A stretch of DNA of 50,815 nt from Candidatus Nomurabacteria bacterium GW2011_GWC2_42_20 (GCA_000998425.1 LCDG01000004.1:1-50815), one strand, 5' to 3'; shown: positions 1 to 7,047, numbered from the stretch's first letter. Translations and numbers: made by a program. The notes: generated by a model from the letters alone, not told the origin.

Positions 1-17
1 TGAAGGCATGAGATCGC

Positions 18-55
18 ATAGGCCTCGCCTCTGGGCACCCAGAGGCGAGGCCTAT
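18..55. repeat. Perfect 18-bp inverted repeat with 2-nt centre
   Basis: Bases 18-35 and 38-55 are exact reverse complements around a CA centre. No T-run follows on the plus strand, so a classic terminator for an upstream gene is uncertain. It lies directly before the PAP2 gene and its last bases overlap the possible -10 box (TATGTA, 53-58) of that gene, so it could also affect expression. Confidence 0.75.
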
Positions 56-64
56 GTAAACAAT

Positions 65-616
65 ATGAACGAAACAATCTTCAATTTCTTTTATAGTTTT
101 GCGCATAAGAGCTATGCGTTAGACTTTTGTATTCATTTTTTTGCAGAATGGTATGGATTGATAATTCTTTTTGTACTTTTTATTTATCTTTTCAAGCATC
201 GCGACAATCCAAAGAAAGGCGTGAGAGATCTTTTTGTTGTTGGCACCACAGCAGTAAGTGCCTGGTTCATCGCGCACTTTTTTAAAGATGTATTTCATAC
301 CCTTCGACCGTTTGATGCTGTGGCTTCAATAAAACCTCTCGTTATAGAAAGTGGTTACGCATTTCCATCTGGCCATGCAACATTTTTTATGGCTCTCGCA
401 TCATCACTTTGGTTTTATCACAAGCGTCTCGCTGTTTTCTTTGGCATTTCTGCTGTACTCATTGGTATGGCGCGCATCTCTGCGGGTATTCATTGGCCTA
501 TCGATATCCTTGCTGGGCTTTTTCTTGGGTATGCAATAGGTACGACACTCCACGACCTCATCTCTTCTATGACTAGCAAGGTTTATCCCACATCAAAACC
601 TCCTATTGCAAAGTAG
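65..616 (+). CDS. PAP2-family phosphatase (possible undecaprenyl-diphosphatase)
   Basis: A 183-aa integral membrane protein of the PAP2 superfamily. Three phosphatase motifs are in order: K-x6-RP (KDVFHTLRPF), PSGH in SGYAFPSGHATFF, and the R-x5-H-x3-D motif in ARISAGIHWPIDILAG. The family removes phosphate from lipid phosphates; BcrC/UppP-like members recycle undecaprenyl diphosphate, which would fit the murein and polysaccharide genes in this window, but the substrate cannot be read from sequence. I chose ATG 65 because the longer frame from base 8 starts with a non-hydrophobic stretch encoded by the preceding palindrome. A TATGTA box ends six bases before this ATG. Confidence 0.85.
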   Translation: MNETIFNFFYSFAHKSYALDFCIHFFAEWYGLIILFVLFIYLFKHRDNPKKGVRDLFVVGTTAVSAWFIAHFFKDVFHTLRPFDAVASIKPLVIESGYAFPSGHATFFMALASSLWFYHKRLAVFFGISAVLIGMARISAGIHWPIDILAGLFLGYAIGTTLHDLISSMTSKVYPTSKPPIAK

Positions 617-633
617 GTAAAAAAGGGTATACT
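606..633 (+). promoter_or_regulatory. secD promoter, probably near-leaderless
   Basis: TTGCAA (606-611), 16-bp spacer, TATACT (628-633). The ATG at 644 is 10 bases after the -10 box, so the transcript would begin only a few bases before the start codon. No SD is present. Confidence 0.6.
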
Positions 634-643
634 TTTGGCTATT

Positions 644-2071
644 ATGTGGAAAACACGCATCGGGGCATTACTTCTTTTAATTATTGGCGCAGGAATTGGG
701 TATTTTATTTATGCTTCAGAACCGAAACTTCATGAAGGCAAAACTGTTCTCGGTCAAACATTTGCAGAAAAGTTCCCATTTAAGCTCGGGCTCGACCTTT
801 CTGGAGGAGTTCAGCTTGTGTATCAAGCGGATGTTTCGTCTATAAAGCCAGGCGAGGTAAAAAATGCTATGGATGCTCTTCGTGATGTTATTGAGCGTCG
901 CATCAACACATTTGGTGTTTCTGAGCCTATTGTTCAGATTGAAGAGAAGGGTGGTATCACAGGTCCCGTGGAGGAGCGTCTTCTTGTGGAGCTACCAGGT
1001 ATCACTGACGTTAAGATGGCCGTTGATATGATTGGCCAGACACCAAAGCTCGAGTTTATGAAAGAGCGTTCAAAAGAAGAGCTTGATGCGTACAACAAGG
1101 CAGTCGAGAAGTTTAATGCAGACAAGGAGGCAGGGAAACCACTCGTTATTTCAGCAGAGCTTCTTGCTGGACCATATGTTGCAACAGATCTCAACGGCCG
1201 TTTTCTCGAGCGCGCAGTTTTAGAATTTGACCAAACAACACGTGAGCCAATTGTATCTATTGTATTTAACAAGCAGGGTTCAGATATGTTCGCGGAGCTT
1301 ACAAAAGAAAATGTTAACAAGACAATTGCCATTTATCTCGACCGCGAACTTGGTAATCCAGACCCAATTTCTGCTCCGGTAGTTCGTGAGGCGATTCTAG
1401 GAGGCAAGGCGCAGATCACAGGTAAATTTACAGCACAGGAAGCAAAAACACTCGTTGGTCGTCTAAACTCTGGCGCGCTTCCAGTCGACAAGCTTGACCT
1501 TCTTTCTACACAGACAATTTCAGCGCCACTTGGCGCGCAGGCGCTCATGGCAGGCGTATGGGCAGGAGTGTGGGGGCTTGTTATTGTCGCCGCATTCCTT
1601 GTTCTATGGTACCGTCTACCTGGTTTGGTTTCTGTGGTTGCGCTTGCAATCTACGTCGTGATAATGCTCGCACTATTCAAGTTTATGGGTGTTACTCTCA
1701 CTGCGGCTGGTATCGCTGGCTTCATTCTCTCGATGGGTATGGCGGTTGATGCGAATATTCTTATTTTCGAGCGCACAAAAGAGGAGCTTCGCAAGGGACA
1801 CGGAGTACATGATGCTATCCGTGAGGGATTTGCTCGCGCATGGACATCTATCCGTGATTCAAATATTTCAAGCATCATCACAGCAGTCATTCTTTTCTGG
1901 TTTGGAACCAGTCTGATCAAGGGCTTTGCGCTTGTTTTTGGCCTTGGTGTTATTGTATCAATGTTCACAGCGATCTCTGTTTCGCGCACACTCCTTTTTG
2001 CATTGCCATTTAGCGGGCACGGAGCAGTGGTACGAACTCTGTTTGGTAGCGGCTTCTTTAAACTAAAATAA
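644..2071 (+). CDS. secD: Protein translocase subunit SecD
   Basis: A 475-aa SecD. After an N-terminal membrane segment comes the diagnostic LGLDLSGGVQL motif, then the large extracytoplasmic P1-type region, and a C-terminal RND-type membrane block with GMAVDANILIFERTKEELRKG. SecD works with SecF and SecYEG, using the proton motive force to help proteins leave the translocon. secF starts 1 base after the stop, so the two are co-transcribed. The ATG at 644 fits the -10 box better than the in-frame TTG at 635. No yajC is seen nearby. Confidence 0.95.
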   Translation: MWKTRIGALLLLIIGAGIGYFIYASEPKLHEGKTVLGQTFAEKFPFKLGLDLSGGVQLVYQADVSSIKPGEVKNAMDALRDVIERRINTFGVSEPIVQIEEKGGITGPVEERLLVELPGITDVKMAVDMIGQTPKLEFMKERSKEELDAYNKAVEKFNADKEAGKPLVISAELLAGPYVATDLNGRFLERAVLEFDQTTREPIVSIVFNKQGSDMFAELTKENVNKTIAIYLDRELGNPDPISAPVVREAILGGKAQITGKFTAQEAKTLVGRLNSGALPVDKLDLLSTQTISAPLGAQALMAGVWAGVWGLVIVAAFLVLWYRLPGLVSVVALAIYVVIMLALFKFMGVTLTAAGIAGFILSMGMAVDANILIFERTKEELRKGHGVHDAIREGFARAWTSIRDSNISSIITAVILFWFGTSLIKGFALVFGLGVIVSMFTAISVSRTLLFALPFSGHGAVVRTLFGSGFFKLK

Positions 2072-2072
2072 T

Positions 2073-2948
2073 ATGTTCATAGTAAAATACAGAAAAATTT
2101 TCTTCATCATTTCAATCATCACGATTGCTCTTTCGTTCTATGCAATTGCAACGAAAGGATTTAATGCAGGAATAGACTTCAAGGGTGGCTCTATTATTGA
2201 GGTGTCGTATGACAAGCGCCCTGATATTGAAACACTTACCACAGCTCTTAATACAGCTGGTTTCGAAGGAGCGCGCATCCAAATGGCAGGGGAGAACGAT
2301 GTAATGATAAAGACCCGCGCCCTATCAGAAGTAGACCGCCAAAATCTCACAAGCACCCTCGCATTCAAAGACCTTAAGATGGAAGAAAAAAAGTTTAGCT
2401 CTATTGGGCCAACGGTTGGGGCTGAGCTTCGTGTAAAGGCGTGGTATGCGATCATTCTCGTTATTCTTGGTATTGTGATTTTTATTGCTTATGCATTTCG
2501 CCATGTATCGGAACCGATTTCTTCATGGAAATATGGGATGATTACAACCGCTACACTTTTGCATGACATTATTGTCCCAGCAGGCGTGTTTGTATGGCTT
2601 GGCAAGGAAGTAGACACACTTTTTATTGTTGCACTGCTTTCAATTATGGGTGTATCTGTGCACGATACAATCGTGGTATTCGACCGTATCCGTGAAAACT
2701 TGAGACTCCGTATTTCTAGTGATTTCGCAACAACTGTCGGCATGTCGCTCAGGCAAACATTCACACGCTCAATAAACACATCTCTTACTGTGATGCTCGT
2801 GCTAGCCACACTGTTCTTCTTTGGCCCCGCATCTACCAAGGACTTCTCTCTCATTCTTTGGATTGGTATCGGTATTGGTACATATTCATCAGTATTCATC
2901 GCATCACCGCTCCTTGTCGTGCTTGAGAAGTGGCAAAGCAAGAGGTAA
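2073..2948 (+). CDS. secF: Protein translocase subunit SecF
   Basis: A 291-aa SecF. It has an N-terminal membrane helix, the GFNAGIDFKGGSIIEV motif (about residues 29-44), a short extracytoplasmic domain and five further hydrophobic segments with SVHDTIVVFDRIRENLR, the conserved D-x-I-V-x-FDRIREN signature. It is the partner of SecD directly upstream, with which it forms the SecDF complex. SecD and SecF are separate genes here rather than fused. The unit ends at a bidirectional terminator 12 bases after the stop. Confidence 0.95.
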   Translation: MFIVKYRKIFFIISIITIALSFYAIATKGFNAGIDFKGGSIIEVSYDKRPDIETLTTALNTAGFEGARIQMAGENDVMIKTRALSEVDRQNLTSTLAFKDLKMEEKKFSSIGPTVGAELRVKAWYAIILVILGIVIFIAYAFRHVSEPISSWKYGMITTATLLHDIIVPAGVFVWLGKEVDTLFIVALLSIMGVSVHDTIVVFDRIRENLRLRISSDFATTVGMSLRQTFTRSINTSLTVMLVLATLFFFGPASTKDFSLILWIGIGIGTYSSVFIASPLLVVLEKWQSKR

Positions 2949-2960
2949 GTTTTATGAAAC

Positions 2961-3002
2961 AACAAACTAAAAAACGGGAGTAATCCCGTTTTTTAGTTTG
3001 TT
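2961..3002. terminator. Bidirectional terminator between secF and the 3014-3313 gene
   Basis: A 19-bp perfect stem (2961-2979 with 2984-3002) around a GTAA loop, with a GC core flanked by A and T runs on both sides. It serves the converging secF and the small reverse gene. Confidence 0.9.
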
Positions 3003-3013
3003 AATGCGAATTA

Positions 3014-3313
3014 CTAATGAATTGTTTCTTTGGAGTGCGTCATCCTTTCCTTCTTGAGCCTCAACTCTTCAATGTCGTTTTTAATCACACTCATAAGTTT
3101 TGTGTAGGATTCTTTTGAGGCTATCGGATTTTCCATACTCTCTCTTGCTGCGGCAGTAAGCTCTCTTTCTTTATCATCGATTTGTTTATCAATATTAAAA
3201 AAATAGTCAGTTTTTTCAGTGTAATTTTCAAACCTTGGCTCTATCTGCGCATGCGCTTGAGGGAGGTAATTGTGAGCCTGTTCGTTTGCTTGGTTGTTTA
3301 AGTTTTCATTCAT
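3014..3313 (-). CDS. Hypothetical charged, probably coiled-coil protein
   Basis: A 99-aa soluble protein of no family I recognise. It is rich in Glu, Lys, Asn and Gln. The C-terminal half (DKQIDDKERELTAAARE and later IEELRLKKERM) has heptad-like spacing suggesting a coiled coil. There is no signal peptide or membrane segment. I start it at ATG 3313 rather than at upstream in-frame codons, because a consensus promoter places the transcription start almost exactly there and the upstream extension would include the promoter itself. It runs away from the 16S promoter and converges on secF. Confidence 0.6.
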   Translation of the reverse strand: MNENLNNQANEQAHNYLPQAHAQIEPRFENYTEKTDYFFNIDKQIDDKERELTAAARESMENPIASKESYTKLMSVIKNDIEELRLKKERMTHSKETIH

Positions 3314-3319
3314 ATGACA

Positions 3320-3349
3320 ATTATATATTTGTTTTGAACGAAATGTCAA
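3320..3349 (-). promoter_or_regulatory. Consensus sigma70-like promoter of the 3014-3313 gene, leaderless
   Basis: Reading on the minus strand: TTGACA (3349-3344), 18-bp spacer, TATAAT (3325-3320), then six bases and the ATG at 3313. Both boxes are perfect consensus, and the spacing leaves no room for an SD. Confidence 0.8.
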
Positions 3350-3423
3350 AATAACAAGAAAATAGTCTGTAAAAGCGTCGATTTTTGTAGTTTCCATATA
3401 AAACATAAGGATTTAACTGGGGG

Positions 3424-3452
3424 TTGACTTCTTTTTGGCATAAGTATATACT
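3424..3452 (+). promoter_or_regulatory. 16S rRNA promoter
   Basis: TTGACT (3424-3429), exactly 17 bp, TATACT (3447-3452). Transcription should begin near 3459, about 296 bases before the mature 16S 5' end. It is divergent from the promoter at 3320-3349. Confidence 0.8.
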
Positions 3453-3458
3453 GCCAGA

Positions 3459-3754
3459 GCGCTTGAGATAGGCGCTTTTGTTTTCAGGCAACTGGAGACA
3501 ACGAGACCTTTGACAACTCAATATGTAAACATCTAGAGCTTGTCTCGACTTTTCAGGTCTAGACAAGCTCACAAAAATTGGATTGCAAGTCCAAGTTAAC
3601 CCGCCTAAGTTTTCTTTCAGAAAATTTTGGTGGGTAAAAACTCTTCACTTAATTCTTAGCAGATTAAGTGAAGAGAGTGAGTAATAATTTCCGAAGGGAA
3701 CATTAGAGAGTATTTTTTCTTTTGTTCCGTTCTTGAGAGTTAATCAAATGCTCT
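3459..3754 (+). other. Structured 16S rRNA leader
   Basis: A gene-free leader of about 296 bases. Visible structure: a 10-bp perfect stem (3536-3545 with 3561-3570), a hairpin with arms around ACTCTTCACTTAAT and its complement just before 3680, and the 5' arm of the pre-16S processing stem (3708-3734), which pairs with 5362-5388. CTCTT(3751-3755)/AAGAG(3759-3763) could form a small hairpin at the mature 5' end. A sequence resembling boxA (TGCTCTTT) overlaps it, but I regard that as weak. Confidence 0.6.
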
Positions 3755-5169
3755 TTTTAAGAGAGTTTGATCCTAGCTCAGGATGAACGCTGGCGGCGTG
3801 GATAAGGCATGCAAGTAGAACGCCCCGCAAGGGGAGTTGCGAACGAGGTAGTAATACATAGGTACAAACCCCCGAGTCAGGAATAAGCGACCGAAAGGTA
3901 GTCTAATACTTGATAGTCCCGCAAGGGTAAAGATTTATCGCTTGGGGATTGGCCTGTGCAGTATCAGCTAGTTGGTAGGGTAATGGCCTACCAAGGCAAT
4001 GACGCTTAGGAGAGCTGAGAGGCTGACCTCCACCGATGGTACTCAATGGACGCAAGTCTGACGGAGCGACGCCGCGTGATCGATGAAGTCTTTCGGGATG
4101 TAAAGATCTTTTATGTAGGAGAAAGTTTTGATAGTACTACATGAATAAGGGGTTGCTAAACTCGTGCCAGCAGCAGCGGTAATACGAGTACCCCAAGCGT
4201 TATCCGGAATTATTGGGCGTAAAGGGTGTGTAGGTTGTTATGTTAGTCTTTTGTCAAAGCCTTCGGCTCAACCGGAGAATTGCGGGAGAAACGGCATAAC
4301 TAGAGGGCGCGAGAGGTTTGCGGAACTCATGGTGTAGGGGTGAAATCCGTTGATATCATGGGGAACACCAAAAGCGAAGGCAGCAAACTGGCGCGTTTCT
4401 GACGCTGAAACACGAAAGCGTAGGTAGCGAATGGGATTAGATACCCCAGTAGTCTACGCCCTAAACGATGATATCTAGCTATTCGGAGTATCGACCCTCT
4501 GAGTGGCACATAAAACTCAAAGGAATAGACGGGGACTTGCACAAGCGGTGGATCAGGTGGCTTAATTCGATGGTAAACGAAGAACCTCACCAGGGTTTGA
4601 AACTCATAGGAAAGACCTAAGAAACTAGGTAACTCCGCAAGGATCTATGAGCAGGTGATGCATGGCCGTCGTCAGTTCGTGGTTTGAACTGTCCCCTTAA
4701 GTGGGTCAACGAACGCAACCCTCGTTGTCTGTTATACGTGTCAGACGAGACTGCCCCCGCCTGTGTGCATAAGCGCAAATATATTTTGTTGCTTGTGAAC
4801 AGAGGCGGGGGAGGAAGGAGAGGATGACGCCAGGTCAGCATGTCCCTTTGATACCCTGGGCTGCACACTTGATACAATGGTCACTACAACGGGTCGCGAC
4901 GAGGTAACTCCGAGCTAATCCTAATAAAGGTGGCCCCAGTTCGGATTGAGGGCTGAAACTCGACCTCATGAAGTTGGAATCGCTAGTAATCGCGGGTCAG
5001 CTATACCGCGGTGAATACGTTCTCAAGTCTTGTACTCACCGCCCGTCAAGTCAGGGGAGCCGTGAGTACCCGAAATCCCATCTTGCATGGGCTTAAGGTA
5101 AGCATGGTAACAAGGACTAAGTCGTAACAAGGCACGGCTAGCGGAAGCTGGTCGTGAATCAATTCAAAA
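3755..5169 (+). rRNA. rrs: 16S ribosomal RNA (divergent, CPR type)
   Basis: A complete small-subunit rRNA of about 1,415 nt. Anchors in order: AGAGTTTGATC at 3762, the 530 loop at 4164-4182, ATTAGATACCCCAGTAGTC near 4437, the 900 region near 4515, CAACGAACGCAACCC near 4708, the decoding region with TTGTACTCACCGCCCGTC near 5031, and helix 45 with a GGAA loop (5131-5156). Several universal positions differ from the norm: the 530-loop site reads GCAGCAGCGG, the 900 region GAATAGACGG, and the 1390s TACTCACC. After helix 45 the sequence reads GAATCA then ATTCAAAA where CCTCC is expected. Ends are placed by alignment to E. coli and are approximate. No 23S, 5S or tRNA is linked within the transcript. 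Confidence 0.95.
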
Positions 5170-5446
5170 TATAAAATATACCATTGACCACAGAATTTAT
5201 TCTTGGTTGAGCGTATAATGAATTGGTCGGTTATTTCTGTAAAGAAATAAGATGAAAGTTCTCTCATCTCAAAAAGGAACTCCCTTATCAGAAGGGTTAC
5301 TGGTACGCAAGACCTAACTTAATCGCCTGTTCTTTTATAGAACGGACGGTGAAGTTAGGCGAAGAACGGAACAAAAGAAAGAATACTCACAAAAATAATT
5401 TGTGTTCTTGCAGTCCAAACAAAAGATTTACATATTGTAGTTGAAA
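5170..5446 (+). other. 16S trailer with 3' arm of a 27-bp processing stem
   Basis: The trailer is unusually long: about 190 bases separate the 16S 3' end from the processing stem. Bases 5362-5388 pair with 3708-3734 over 27 positions, all Watson-Crick except one G-U, enclosing the whole 16S; this is the usual arrangement for RNase III processing. Between lie hairpins such as 5313-5320 with 5352-5359 enclosing 5329-5333 with 5339-5343. I see no protein-coding gene and no recognisable intron core. Confidence 0.7.
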
Positions 5447-5519
5447 AAGCCCACAAAAAAGCCTGAATCACCAGATTCACGTCCTGGACGTAAACTGATT
5501 CAGGCTTTTTTGTGGGCTT
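5447..5519. terminator. Very strong terminator of the 16S unit
   Basis: A 24-bp perfect stem (5447-5470 with 5496-5519) with a 25-base loop, itself partly self-complementary. A-runs and T-runs inside the arms make it usable in both directions. The end overlaps the next gene's -35 box by two bases. Confidence 0.9.
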
Positions 5520-5546
5520 GACATTTATTACATAAAGTGATATGCT
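5518..5546 (+). promoter_or_regulatory. Promoter and SD of the 74-aa protein gene
   Basis: TTGACA (5518-5523), 17 bp, TATGCT (5541-5546). The predicted start near 5553 gives a 24-base leader carrying AAGGAGG (5565-5571) five bases before the ATG at 5577. It is a textbook SD, unlike the leaderless starts of the core genes. Confidence 0.85.
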
Positions 5547-5576
5547 GGTTTTATCTTAACAAATAAGGAGGTCGTC

Positions 5577-5801
5577 ATGACCAAAAAATCTTTTGCAGTT
5601 GTAGTTGTTCTTTTTGCAATCGTTTACCTGGGTCTAGGAGCTTACCTCGATCGTCCGACGGTTGAGGTCTCAGTAGATACTGGCCATTGCGTTCGCGCAT
5701 ACGGACCGAATGGTCCAATGCCGTGCGACGATGCAACGAGCGGGTCATACGAGAAGGTCTTCGTGGACCCAAAAAGGTTCAAAAAAGTTTTGCGTGGTTG
5801 A
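5577..5801 (+). CDS. Small exported or membrane-anchored protein, unknown function
   Basis: A 74-aa protein that I do not recognise. Residues 1-5 are basic (MTKKS) and about 6-24 form one hydrophobic helix, so it is a signal anchor or signal peptide. The exposed part has two cysteines in GHCVRAYGPNGPMPC, which could form a disulfide, and a basic end (RFKKVLRG). It has its own consensus promoter, a perfect SD and a hairpin terminator, so it is a stand-alone and probably well-expressed gene. It is the first of four tiny SD-led genes after the 16S. Confidence 0.7.
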   Translation: MTKKSFAVVVVLFAIVYLGLGAYLDRPTVEVSVDTGHCVRAYGPNGPMPCDDATSGSYEKVFVDPKRFKKVLRG

Positions 5802-5825
5802 AACTCAACTACGCAAAACAAATCA

Positions 5826-5854
5826 GCCGGACACTCAATGAGTGCCCGGCTTTT
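5826..5854. terminator. Terminator shared by the genes at 5577 and 5862
   Basis: Arms 5826-5837 and 5839-5850 pair with one mismatch, and the innermost pairs open to make the loop. TTTTA follows on the plus strand. The reverse gene ends just beyond on the other side, so it may use the same hairpin. Confidence 0.75.
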
Positions 5855-5861
5855 ACTTTGC

Positions 5862-6083
5862 TTATAAAGGGGACTGCGGTGCAGTGACCCAACCTTTTTT
5901 TATGTAAAACGCTTGTCGTCGGACAGCCTCTTTTCCTGCCTCACAGGCTTTTTCGATTGCTATCCTTACCCAGGGTTTGAGCCGTGCCAATTTTTTCTTC
6001 TCGATCACTTCTTGATTGGGACGACTAGGGGTGCAACTACGCGACCGATTTTCACGGTTACGTGGCAGACTTCGTATTCGCAT
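5862..6083 (-). CDS. Small basic protein, unknown function
   Basis: A 73-aa, Arg/Lys-rich protein with no family I know. The first 25 residues are very basic (RIRSLPRNRENRSRSC). The middle looks helical (IEKKKLARLKPWVRIAIEKACEAGKEAVRR). It has two cysteines and no membrane segment. I start at ATG 6083 rather than the upstream TTG because AGGGAG lies six bases before this ATG. The charge suggests nucleic-acid or ribosome contact, but that is only inference. Confidence 0.5.
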   Translation of the reverse strand: MRIRSLPRNRENRSRSCTPSRPNQEVIEKKKLARLKPWVRIAIEKACEAGKEAVRRQAFYIKKGWVTAPQSPL

Positions 6084-6151
6084 ACATTTCTCCCTTTTGT
6101 ACAAGGCAACTTTGCCTTCTTTATACTACTCCTTTTAAAAAACTTCGCAAG

Positions 6152-6174
6152 AAAAAAGCCGACTAAGAGTCGGC
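6152..6174 (-). terminator. Terminator of the 6181-6372 gene
   Basis: GCCGACT (6158-6164) pairs with AGTCGGC (6168-6174) around a 3-base loop. On the minus strand six Ts follow (plus-strand A-run 6152-6157). Confidence 0.85.
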
Positions 6175-6180
6175 CAGTTA

Positions 6181-6372
6181 CTATTGTTCTATTTTGCTGT
6201 TTTGCAAAAGAGCTTTCCTTTTGTTGTACTCGTGGAGCTCAAACATGCAGGAGTAATGGGTTGTACTTTGTTTTGGTTGTGGGCTATGCTGCCCCTTGCC
6301 GTTTTTCCCAAGCCTTAAGCTAGAAGGAATTATCCCTATCATTGGGGATAATATCTTTTTCAACAAACTCAT
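6181..6372 (-). CDS. Small hypothetical protein, unknown function
   Basis: A 63-aa protein of no known family. The N-terminus (MSLLKKILSPMIGIIPSSL) could be an amphipathic or short hydrophobic helix, followed by a polar, basic tail. The start at 6372 is fixed by a perfect AAGGAGG (plus strand 6377-6383) four bases upstream; an in-frame ATG farther upstream lies before this SD. A promoter upstream and a terminator downstream make it a one-gene unit. Confidence 0.6.
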   Translation of the reverse strand: MSLLKKILSPMIGIIPSSLRLGKNGKGQHSPQPKQSTTHYSCMFELHEYNKRKALLQNSKIEQ

Positions 6373-6426
6373 AATACCTCCTTCATAAAAGAACAATCAA
6401 AATACCGTTTTTGAACGACTTCTCCG

Positions 6427-6455
6427 AACATAACACATTCTTTTTTATTGTGCAA
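6427..6455 (-). promoter_or_regulatory. Promoter of the 6181-6372 gene
   Basis: Minus strand: TTGCAC (6455-6450), 17 bp, TATGTT (6432-6427). The leader would be roughly 45-50 bases and ends in the AAGGAGG SD. Confidence 0.65.
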
Positions 6456-6479
6456 ATTTTTTTAAATTGTTGCATAAAA

Positions 6480-6508
6480 ATACCCAGCTCTTTTACAGAG
6501 CTGGGTAT
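6480..6508 (-). terminator. Terminator of the 6516-6764 gene
   Basis: A 12-bp perfect stem, 6480-6491 with 6497-6508, and a 5-base loop. T-rich sequence follows on the minus strand. Confidence 0.85.
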
Positions 6509-6515
6509 TATATTT

Positions 6516-6764
6516 TTATTTGTGTCTGCAGCCTCGCTTGATGTGTTGTGGAGCTGGTGGCCTATTTTTACGACCTTTCCCATATTTTAAGCACCAACCG
6601 TTTCTTTGTTTGTATTCAGGCGAGTTCATGTTGTTCACGAGTTTGATTCGCAACATCATACAGTTTAAAGACGGGGGAATCAATATCGGCCTAACGGCAA
6701 TATTTCTGCTTGTTATTGCGAATATTGCCACAGCCAGCCTGTGCGATACAAATATTCTTCTCAT
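6516..6764 (-). CDS. Small hypothetical protein, unknown function
   Basis: An 82-aa protein that I do not recognise. A basic start (MRRIFVSHR) leads into a hydrophobic stretch (LAVAIFAI), then a Pro/Lys/Arg-rich tail with cysteines (GWCLKYGKGRKNRPPAPQ and RGCRHK). AGGAGG (plus strand 6769-6774) lies four bases before the ATG at 6764. The promoter at 6814-6842 and the terminator at 6480-6508 make it a stand-alone unit. An overlapping plus-strand frame at 6520-6903 has no start signal, and I prefer this strand. Confidence 0.55.
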   Translation of the reverse strand: MRRIFVSHRLAVAIFAITSRNIAVRPILIPPSLNCMMLRIKLVNNMNSPEYKQRNGWCLKYGKGRKNRPPAPQHIKRGCRHK

Positions 6765-6813
6765 ACAACCTCCTCATTTTTTTTGTGGAACTATCGATTT
6801 TGTTACTCTCACT

Positions 6814-6842
6814 ACTATAACACGTCGATTAACTTATTGCAA
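6814..6842 (-). promoter_or_regulatory. Promoter of the 6516-6764 gene
   Basis: Minus strand: TTGCAA (6842-6837), 17 bp, TATAGT (6819-6814), giving a leader of about 43 bases with AGGAGG near its end. Confidence 0.65.
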
Positions 6843-6893
6843 CTCTCGTTGCGTAATATGGGGTTTTCTGGTATATTTCCAAAGTGTTGATAT

Positions 6894-6915
6894 GCGCGTG
6901 TAGCTCAGGTGGTTA
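6894..6915 (+). pseudogene. 5' fragment of a second tRNA-Ile
   Basis: Twenty-two bases (6894-6915) match the intact tRNA exactly from its first base to the middle of the D loop (6946-6967), then the identity stops. It lies 52 bases before the intact gene. Confidence 0.8.
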
Positions 6916-6916
6916 C

Positions 6917-7047
6917 TTTTAAAATTTATATATCGTCGGCAACGTGCGCGTGTAGCTCAGGTGGTTAGAGCGCGTCACTGATAATGACGAGGTCCCAAGT
7001 TCGAGTCTTGGCATGCGCACGTTGCTTGCGATATATAAATTTTAAAA
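6917..7047. repeat. 28-bp inverted repeat enclosing the tRNA gene
   Basis: 6917-6944 pairs with 7020-7047 with one C-U mismatch and two G-U pairs. It runs on without a gap through 6945-7019 into the tRNA acceptor stem, so the precursor RNA would have an acceptor helix extended by about 29 pairs. Confidence 0.85.
6946..7019 (+). tRNA. tRNA-Ile (anticodon GAU)
   Basis: A 74-nt cloverleaf. The acceptor arms 6946-6952 and 7012-7018 pair with one G-U. D stem GCTC/GAGC is at 6955-6971. The anticodon stem 6973-6977 with 6985-6989 holds the loop CTGATAA, anticodon GAT at 6980-6982. The T arm 6995-7011 has loop TTCGAGT. The discriminator is A7019. CCA is not encoded. GAU reads AUC/AUU. The gene is embedded in an inverted repeat and flanked by pieces of another copy. 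Confidence 0.93.

Noticed and set aside
3321-3572. A minus-strand open frame over the 16S promoter
   Set aside because: It overlaps the 16S promoter and leader and the start region of the small reverse gene, and has no start signal.
4327-5267. Several minus-strand open frames across the 16S gene and trailer (4327-4590, 4617-4877, 5046-5267)
   Set aside because: They are antisense to rRNA or its trailer, with no SD or -10 signals and translations lacking any domain pattern.
5170-5361. A group I or II intron, or intron-encoded protein, in the 16S trailer
   Set aside because: There is no LAGLIDADG or reverse-transcriptase frame, no recognisable intron core, and no downstream exon with CCTCC.
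5913-6323. A plus-strand 136-codon frame opposite the small reverse genes
   Set aside because: It runs through the terminator of the reverse gene, has no SD or promoter, and the opposite strand has clear signals for two genes.
6520-6903. A plus-strand 127-codon frame opposite the 6516-6764 gene
   Set aside because: It covers the promoter and the tRNA fragment, with no start signal. The reverse gene has promoter, SD and terminator.
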